Shown one piece after another: positions 53,831-64,000 of a stretch of 64,000 nt of DNA (positions are counted from its first letter, which is position 1; each line of letters starts with the position of its first letter). The position numbers were made by a program, and so were the translations under genes. This DNA is from Trichinella spiralis (taxonomy: Eukaryota; Nematoda; Enoplea; Trichinellida; Trichinellidae). Where the stretch lies: contig CM012954.1 in NCBI GenBank assembly GCA_000181795.3, positions 13,622,879 to 13,686,878 on the forward strand. The letters run 5' to 3'. The notes under the pieces are model-generated. The model made no database searches. It was given only the letters and a program-made list of their open reading frames with translations, and had not been told where the DNA came from.

Positions 53831-55413
53831 CCAATGACTTATCGATTGGATAGAGTTAACAATTTGCAGAGAGAAGTTCTGCGCTCAGTGACGATGGCAA
53901 TCAACATTACTTCATCATTTTAATGTCAACTCTAATTTCTCAAAAACCGTAAAAATGTTTTCATTCGAACGTTTTGAAAAGTATTCGAGGAAATTTTAAA
54001 AAATATCTATTTCCTATCATCATGTGAAAATATTTTTTCAAAACGACACTTCCGTCACAAATATACGACACAAAACTATTGTTTACTTAATAAAAGGTGT
54101 GCGATTGCGCAAAATGTAATAATGTTATACAAATGAAAGCTTTTTCTCCCATCTGAATACATCTCTGAATAAATTATTCGTCTGAAACGACTTTCACATG
54201 ACAAAATACGTCATCAATCACAAAAATGTTCTTCAATTTTTAAATATTCCGAAACACATTACGTTTAAAGACCATGAGAACTAATGCAGTTATGATTCAA
54301 ATTTACCTAATTGGTAGGAGTAACTTATGCACAATTTACCAGTTTAGAATTTTTTAATAAAAATAAACAATAAAATATATTCTTAGTAAATTGGCGATAA
54401 TTTTATAAGTAAAATTAGTTCCATTTCATTCATTATGTAAAAATAATCATAAAAGAAACGTTTCATGTAAAATTTGCCGGAGGAAAAACTTGATGAATTC
54501 AACTGAAAATCGAAAACCATGCTAATTATTGCTTTATCTTAGTGGATTAGAAAAACGAACAGTTTTTTGCTAAACGAATACTTCACAACTCTTTCCGCAC
54601 TTGTATTTATACATTATTGATTACAGCTCAGCATCTTCCTACATTCGAGTAACTATGACAAGCAATATTTTTCTGATTTCAAACTTCAATTAACCTGTTC
54701 TTATTTCAGATAAAAATGATGATCACTCTTTGTGGAAATTTTATTATGATCATTAATGTCTAGTACTATTACAAATTGTAATCGCTGACCCATTTCAATA
54801 ACCATAGAGTAATATAAATAAAATGAGATTTATTTTCTTGATTGTCATACTGTATCATTAAACAACATAAGTATAAGTACACGTAGCATTTTCGATTACT
54901 TAAAATTGAAATTAAAATGAAATATGTATTTAAAAATAATACAGATTGTTTATACAATTGATTTTATATAAAAATAAATATTTTTTCGAACGTAATTAAT
55001 ACTGTTATCGTAGCTATTTCGTCATTTATTATACTGTAGTTTTGAGAAAATTGTTAGTCAAAAAATTAATCAATTAAATAAAAGTTGCTTTTCAATTGCT
55101 AATATATTTATTTTCAAGCAAATTTATCACGTAAATATTTAATAGCGTTGGTGTGTGACGTAATTCATTATTGTGTCAAACATGACATTCAGGTTAAAAC
55201 GTACCGTATGGCGTTGTTAGTTGCTTGCTATCATTTCATTAGTGTTGCGTGGCGGAGGACGTTGCTCAGTTCTTCGCGTTAACAAACTTCTAATAAAAGA
55301 CAAAAAAATTTATAAAATACAGAAATCACCAAAAAACTGGTTATTTTTGAAAAATATTAAATTGTTCTTTGTGCTTTTACCTTGTTTGTAAATCGACTTT
55401 AATTTCGTGTTTG

Positions 55414-55466
55414 GTAAGTTTCATGGTTTGATTTGTTTACCTTCATGAATTGGTTTTTTTTTTCAG
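55414..55466 (+). other. 5'UTR intron of the PABP gene
   Basis: GTAAGT donor, 53-nt length and T-rich TTTCAG acceptor, leaving a 26-nt leader segment before the start codon. Length matches the small introns elsewhere in the window. Confidence 0.65.
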
Positions 55467-55480
55467 AAAAACTTATTTGA

Positions 55481-58710
<3,230 letters not shown>

Positions 58711-59224
58711 ATAATGAAATAAGAAGAACTGTATTACAGCAGCACAATAATCATTAGTTACTCATCGACTTCAGTTTGTGGTCATTAATAATACTTTCAA
58801 TTAATTTATACCGATTTATCGAAACTTTTACAGCAAACCTGCTTTGGTAATATTAAGAGAAATTAAACATAATTTTTTCTTTTTTAAATTTACATGTAAG
58901 CAGCTCATTCTGAAAGTATTGCTTATATAATATTATTTCAACTTTCTTCATCTCAATTTTATACGATTGGTACTCCTATTTACGTACATCATCTACCCTA
59001 TTTGTGTATGCTGCTGCTTCGATGGACGACAGTAAGCGCTTAACATTTTTCTGGAAGTCTTGTTTGTTGTTTGGTTCGGTAAATAGTAAACGTTTATTTT
59101 ATCCAATTTGATTTGTTTCCGCAACGCCAACGCGCGCATCGGTGTCGCAAAGTAGTAGAATATTTTTAAAAAGCAGAGCAGTTAGTTAGCTCAGTGATGA
59201 TTTTAGGTGACGATCAGTGGAACC
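58711..59224. other. PABP 3' flank / RMP24-like 5' flank
   Basis: 514 nt between two same-strand genes. AT-rich PABP 3'UTR, then a GC-richer patch from about 59000. A TTTTAG at 59201-59206, 18 nt before the next ATG, could be a splice acceptor (for a leader exon or a trans-spliced leader). Confidence 0.5.
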
Positions 59225-59833
59225 ATGTCTGATGATGACGTCAACAGGAAGACCAGCATATTTTTGCACCAGGTGGCGTTGCAGTTTTTGAACAGCGCGC
59301 CGATGCTGGCATGCGATTGTTACAGAAAATGTGCAACGTTGAGGAAGAAGAACAGCAACCGCTTTGCAGAAAAATACGGCCAGTGCGACGGCTGCGGTGC
59401 GTTGCTGATAGCCGGCATCAGCGGCAGCTTCCGCAAAACGATGCAAATCAAACTGGGCCGTCGACTGTTGAAAATCCGACGTCGTCTACAGTACAACAAC
59501 AGTGGAGGAATATCGAAATTCGAAAGCTCACTGTTGGAGCGTTGGAACCGGCGCCGCGGCGCTTTGGTGCTCCAGTGCAAATTTTGCTCGACACTGAAGC
59601 GCTTGCGCTGGTTGAAAAGCGATCCGGACCTGGTACTCAGGTGGAATTCGAAACGTTTCACCAGGGTGGAGAAGAAGCTATCGTCTGCCAAGCGTCGCAA
59701 AGTGGCTTGTTCCAAGCTGCAACTGCTCTTGAAAAGCAATGACAATTACAGACCGCCCGCTTCTTGCGATCTGTCAACATTTCTCAATTCTGTCGGCCAC
59801 TCTGATGCTGCTGGTCCATCTTCTGCCCAGTGA
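59225..59833 (+). CDS. RMP24: C18orf21/RMP24-like zinc-ribbon protein (UPF0711 family)
   Basis: Intronless, 202 aa, basic. Two CxxC pairs, C54-C57 (CDGC, followed by GALLIAG) and C118-C121 (CKFC), lie about 60 residues apart, with a Lys/Arg-rich helix between them. The C-terminus has SKLQLLLKSN and DLSTFLNSV. This spacing and tail match the human C18orf21 family better than RPP21, where the CxxC pairs lie closer together. C18orf21 has been reported as RMP24, a protein component specific to RNase MRP (rRNA processing); I recall this from the literature and have not checked it. Zinc binding is inferred from the four Cys. It lies 0.5 kb downstream of PABP on the same strand and converges on the TSP1 receptor gene. 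An AATAAA lies at 59934-59939. RPP21/SNM1-type zinc ribbon is the main alternative. Confidence 0.7.
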   Translation: MSDDDVNRKTSIFLHQVALQFLNSAPMLACDCYRKCATLRKKNSNRFAEKYGQCDGCGALLIAGISGSFRKTMQIKLGRRLLKIRRRLQYNNSGGISKFESSLLERWNRRRGALVLQCKFCSTLKRLRWLKSDPDLVLRWNSKRFTRVEKKLSSAKRRKVACSKLQLLLKSNDNYRPPASCDLSTFLNSVGHSDAAGPSSAQ

Positions 59834-60364
59834 CTGTTCTTTTTTTCACGTTTTTTTAATATATAACATTTTTGAAATAGGCGACAAATTTGTTCTGTTC
59901 AAAAATTTCAGCTTCTAACTGACAATAAATTATTTGTAACAATGTATTATGTTTCAAATCGAATTATATAGATATATACACTGGTTACGTTTTCGAACGC
60001 GTATTGTTGAATGCGATTTCTGAAAGTCACCGTAGGGTAGATGTGATTTCAAGTTGATAGCCAACAGATTAAATTGGGATGGTGAAAACTGCATTGATCA
60101 AAAATTTAAGCTAAGCCGAACGAGTACAGAACAGGAAACGTTTTTCATCAACTTTTGTCACAGAAACTTGTCAGTTAACTTTTTAAAGAGCGTGAGTCTT
60201 TTTCAAAACAAGTCGGTTCAACGTACAACGGCTTAGTACGGTAGAACTAACCTGTCGATCACAGTAATGCAAGTACGAATCGTTTGAAATTTTAACGAGA
60301 TAAAAATAACATTTTAATATTTAAATTCAGCTCTTCAAAAATCAAACTTTTACTTGTTTTGCTG
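59834..60364. other. convergent 3' flanks
   Basis: About 530 nt between the stop codons of the RMP24-like gene (+) and the TSP1 receptor-like gene (-). It has a plus-strand AATAAA at 59934 and no coding signal I can support. Confidence 0.6.
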
Positions 60365-63300
60365 TCAGTATGACCAAGCAGGATTTAAAATGGATCCTTC
60401 GATCGGCGCTTCGTAATAGTCATATTCAAAGTCTTGCTCAGGTTCGGCAAAACTACATCCGGAAGGAGTGGCCGATTTCGACGTGCTCTGCACTGTAGGC
60501 TGAACAAAAGGGATGGCAACGTCGGCGCTGAGACGTGTAGTTTGGGTCTGCATTGAAACCTGCATTTCAGTTTGTGACATTCGACTGTCGACAGTAGGAT
60601 CGGACAGGCGACGTCGTTTGGATATTTTGTCGCTGGGTGGGTCGACAGTGGAGAATTTGTCCACATTTCTGACCAAGCTGGTAAAATGGTGAAGCAGATT
60701 TGTTACCCGATTTCGGATGCTGACGAAGACCATCACCGCCAACGCCAGCAGAACCAAAACCGACACGCCGGCGGTTGAGCCGATTTCAACGGTTCGCTTT
60801 TTCTGCAAACGGTTCTGATCTTCGCCCATCGTAATGGAACCAGCAGTACTGAACGTGTAGCGTATCAAGCCTGGCTCGGCTTCACGTTCGTCCCCATCAC
60901 CGGCGTCGTTAGGCGCAAGCGGTTCCAGTTGGACCAGCGCTTGGGAACGCGATGAGCTGAAGCGGCCGAATTCGTTTTTGGACGAGTCGAACAGCACAGC
61001 CGAGCTGACGTTCGGACCGTCTCGAATCCAAAGATGCCATCGGTGTTGGTTTGAGGACAGCCACCGGCCAATGTCCACCGAAAATTGGACACTGGTCGTC
61101 GTGTTGTCGGTCGACTGCAAAAACCACAAGCCGGAAGCGTTTTCACACCAGCTCACCTTCCTGGGCAGCACTATCAGGCCTGGCGTCGTCAGTGTACAGC
61201 CACCACAGACGCAGTGGCCGGCGTCTGAGTGGAGTCGAGACGGTTGTTCTTCGGCAACTTAAATTCGCTGTTGTTCAACCAGAGAAGAACGAAAAGCCGA
61301 TCCGCTTGATCAACTTTGCTCGTCTTACCTGGACACGGCAGACGGGGACACGGAATGGTCTCCAGACCCGAGCCTTTGCAATATTGGCCACCGAATGCAG
61401 GTTTGGGATTGTTGCAGAGCCGCAAGCGATGCTTCACCGAATGCTCGCCGCACGTATCCGTACAAGAACTCCACGACTGCCATGCTGACCACTGTCCATC
61501 GGTGGACATGTCTTAATGGAACAATTGGACAAGGATGAATATATATAAATCGAAGAGGAATTGGATTTTTTTCGAAATCAAGCAAATCCATGTCCGGCCA
61601 TTCCTTCTTTCGTGCTATCCCGCCACTCGTTGTCCTGTCATGTAGAGATTCAAAGAGCCGTTGGGATTTTTCCCGAAATGGATCAATGGGTCCAATCGAC
61701 AACGATCATTAATTTTCCTAGTGCAATAATCGGCTTGCCATTTCAACGCCGCGACCATCTCATGCCTAATTGCCAGGTGAGTAGTGTATTGAATGTGCAA
61801 ATTGACCGCCTTTGTCTGACCGCGTGCGCGCGTGCCGGATCCCCCCATTCCCAACCGGATGCCAAGCCCGGGGCCGGAACAAATTTGAATACGTCTGTCA
61901 CGCGAACTAGTTTTGGGAAATTTTGAATTTAGCCCGAAAATTGAATCTCGTCTAAAGCCGCGAAATCCATTTTTCGATTTCTTTTTCGTGTATATCAAAT
62001 TGTTCCTTTTTTTTCTTTCCAATTGTTGACCAAGTGAAACGAAATGTAATTTGATTTTCAAGGTCAAGGCGATCGCAGCGGGTCAAGGGTGTGGCAATGG
62101 AAGCAACAATGAATGACAGCATCGATTGCGCGTCGTTGTGAAATTCGCTTGCGGAAGCCACATTACGCGATATTAATCTGCTTGATCGAGATAAAACAAG
62201 AACCAATTTGATCTCTGCGATGGCCATTATTACTATTATTATTCTCTCCGTTGTTCAATCATTGTTTGTTTGTCAGTGTGTTTCCCAAGGTTCGGTTCTG
62301 ATTTTTTCTAGGGCAAATGCAAATTTATGATTTGATCTCTTTGATAATTTGAAATGCATTTCATTTGTTGGCCAGGAAAGGGGAAATTTGTTTCAAATAT
62401 TGCTTAGTTCCGATCGATAAATTGCACTATTACTGTGGGAGTGTAAATTTCAATTTCCGCCTTCGAACCGACCGATTGACGCGTAGGTGCCATAATTACC
62501 GACATACATACAAACACACAGACACAGACACACAACTTACTGGACTTTCGCTCCGTCGGTACGCAGCGTTGGGCCAAATGCCGCACCAGACCGTCGTCGT
62601 GCACCGACACCAACCGGAAACAATACTCGGGATAGATCAGGTCGAACAAAGCGCATTGGAATTCCACGACCGCGTCCGCGGCGACCAACGCCCTTTCGGC
62701 GACGTACACGCCGCGACGGCCCACTTCCATCGGCCTGTGGCGACGGTCGCGCACGGCGAACAAACGCACTCGGTACAGAGTGGACGCGGCCGGACAGTGG
62801 GACGGCGTCCGAGCGCCGACCACCACCCCGCCCCTTTCGCAGGGAAAAAGCCGGTCGGCCCGGCAGTGGACCGCGTAGGCGGGCCAGTGGTCCACGGTCA
62901 GCCGGTTGCTTTCGAAGTCCCCGGCTTTGCCGTGCAGTCGAATTTGGTACTGACCGGGCCGGTCGAACAGTTGGCACGGGATGTTCAGCTTGTCGGACAG
63001 CACGGTTTTCCAGTTGGTGAAATTTGCCAACACCACCGCCACGCTTTTTCCCGACACGAACCTTTCGACTTCCAAGTCGATCAATTCCGCATTATTGAAC
63101 AGCGGTTGACCGTTGGACAGTTGGTCAACTTGGTCAGTGTCCAGCAGTTTCCCGTACACGTTCGTCGAGAACGTTTCGAACCGTTCGGGCAGGATGCGAA
63201 ATTTGAACGTATGATAATTTGTCGATGCTGCTGCTGCTGCGACAGTGGTGTTGTCGTCGACCAGTGGAGAAATTTCGTCGACGCTCTCATCATTTACCAA

Positions 63301-63381
63301 TTTTAGCCGTATATTTCCATGAATCCCATTACCGCTGACAAAGCAGCATACGATAAATACCAACAACAGCAGTGGCAGCAT
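60365..63381 (-). CDS. single-pass membrane protein with one TSP1 domain (THSD1-like architecture)
   Basis: Not assigned to a known gene. Exons 62541-63381, 61329-61511 and 60365-61179 join in phase 1 to 612 aa. Start: the in-frame ATG giving a signal peptide, MLPLLLLVFIVCCFVSG. Residues 20-280 form a Cys-containing ectodomain with no motif I recognise. The TSP1 domain (286-341) has WSAWQSWSSCTDTCG and ends CPRLPCPG. Residues 345-460 contain WCENASGLWFL, WHLWIRDGPN and a run of Ser/Val that recalls a CUB fold. TM about 475-496 (VLVLLALAVMVFVSI). The 115-residue tail has KRRRLSDP and a Tyr/Asp-rich end (DFEYDYYEAP) that may be phosphorylated. Order signal-ecto-TSP1-TM resembles THSD1, but the extra domain does not. 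Coding GC is far higher than the flanks, most strongly in exon 1. Confidence 0.8.
61512..62540 (-). other. intron 1 of the TSP1 receptor-like gene
   Basis: 1.03-kb intron, GTAAGT donor at 62540 and TTAAG acceptor at 61512-61516. Composition is mixed, with a CA-rich run next to the donor. ORFs in it are shadows or chance. Confidence 0.7.
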
Positions 63382-64000
63382 CGCCAGTGCCGCATTTTCT
63401 GCAATAAAAAGCCAAACGACCAAACCGACCGACCCCGGCTCTTTATTCCTATTATATCAATCACCAGTCGTCGCGCCCGCCCCCTGGTGACTGTGTCTGT
63501 CTCTTCATCCCGAAGATCGATTTTTCAACGCGACTGCTATTTGCGCGCGTGTGTGAAGCCGTGAAGCCGCTTATCTTATTCTGTTCGAACTCGCTCGCTT
63601 ATTATTCAGTCGCACTGCGCCATCAGGCTCGATTTCAATCAGTAGACTCTTAATTAATGAAAAGCTGAATAACTAACTAACTAACTAACTAACTGGCCAT
63701 CCATTAATGTATATATATACTGCTGTCGATGGGACAAAAATGCGCGCGCACATTGTCGAAAAATCCAATCAAAAAACAAAAACTAATAATAATAATAATA
63801 ATTTTATATGAATACATTGTGTTTGTTAATAATGTAGTCAAATGAATTGAATAATAATAATTTTAAAAAAATTCAATTGTCCGAATCCAACAACGTGCCA
63901 CGACGGTGCTCTTTTTTCAACCGCTCCGCTTCGACGAACTTTAAAAATACGTTTTTATAATATCATTTACAAAAAAGTAAAAATAAAAAATTTAAATTAC
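63382..64000. other. 5' flank of the TSP1 receptor-like gene
   Basis: Upstream sequence, GC-moderate near the gene and AT-rich to the edge. TTGCAG directly before AAAATG (minus strand, near 63400) could be a leader splice acceptor. Contains (AACT)n at 63670-63694 and (AAT)n at 63785-63802. Confidence 0.5.
63670..63694. repeat. (AACT)n microsatellite
   Basis: Six AACT/CTAA units in tandem. Confidence 0.85.

Noticed and set aside
59311-59745. ORFs of 143 and 141 aa in other frames of the RMP24-like gene
   Set aside because: The first plus-strand frame alone contains two CxxC pairs with the C18orf21 spacing; the others are composition effects.
62365-63306. 313-aa plus-strand ORF antisense to the TSP1 receptor exon 1
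   Set aside because: High-GC reverse frame, His/Arg/Val-rich. The minus strand has a signal peptide and joins to the TSP1 exon.

Overview
The window looks like a piece of an AT-rich nematode genome. Coding exons are clearly GC-richer than the surrounding sequence. Many introns are 50-150 nt with a TTTCAG-type acceptor, first introns reach several kb, and the gene set (let-2-type collagen IV, TASK/TWK potassium channel, ADAMTS, cytoplasmic PABP) is animal. I infer nematode, possibly an early-branching (Dorylaimia-like) lineage. Another small ecdysozoan cannot be excluded from sequence alone. I found no bacterial, viral or clear transposon gene.

Layout, left to right. (1) 465-787, +: two exons that look like the 3' end of an unidentified multi-pass membrane protein. 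(2) 2421-5167, -: complete ten-exon FAF2/UBXD8 ortholog (ER/lipid-droplet p97 adaptor). (3) 6173-11931, -: Q50 paired-like homeobox gene whose N-terminal exon lies across a 4.7-kb intron. (4) 14037-14109, +: tRNA-Arg(TCT). (5) about 17323-25987, +: secreted ADAMTS protease with eight TSP1-type modules and no spacer. (6) 33210-44808, +: 33-exon type IV collagen alpha2 chain (let-2 type), assembled in frame from signal peptide to NC1 stop. (7) 47268-50123, -: TASK-type two-pore potassium channel. (8) 55493-58710, +: cytoplasmic poly(A)-binding protein with a polyglutamine tail. (9) 59225-59833, +: intronless CxxC/CxxC protein matching the C18orf21/RMP24 family. (10) 60365-63381, -: signal peptide - ectodomain - TSP1 - CUB-like segment - TM receptor-like protein of unclear identity.

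There is no shared pathway and no gene cluster. Two neighbours, ADAMTS and collagen IV, are both extracellular-matrix genes on the same strand. That is suggestive, but 7.2 kb of apparently non-coding DNA separates them. PABP and the RMP24-like gene lie 0.5 kb apart on one strand. Long non-coding stretches hold microsatellites, alternating purine-pyrimidine tracts and a few coding-like fragments I could not assign. I did not find a convincing undescribed system. The best leads are the orphan TSP1 receptor, the RMP24-like protein, the altered UBX loop in FAF2, and the TASK channel C-terminus.
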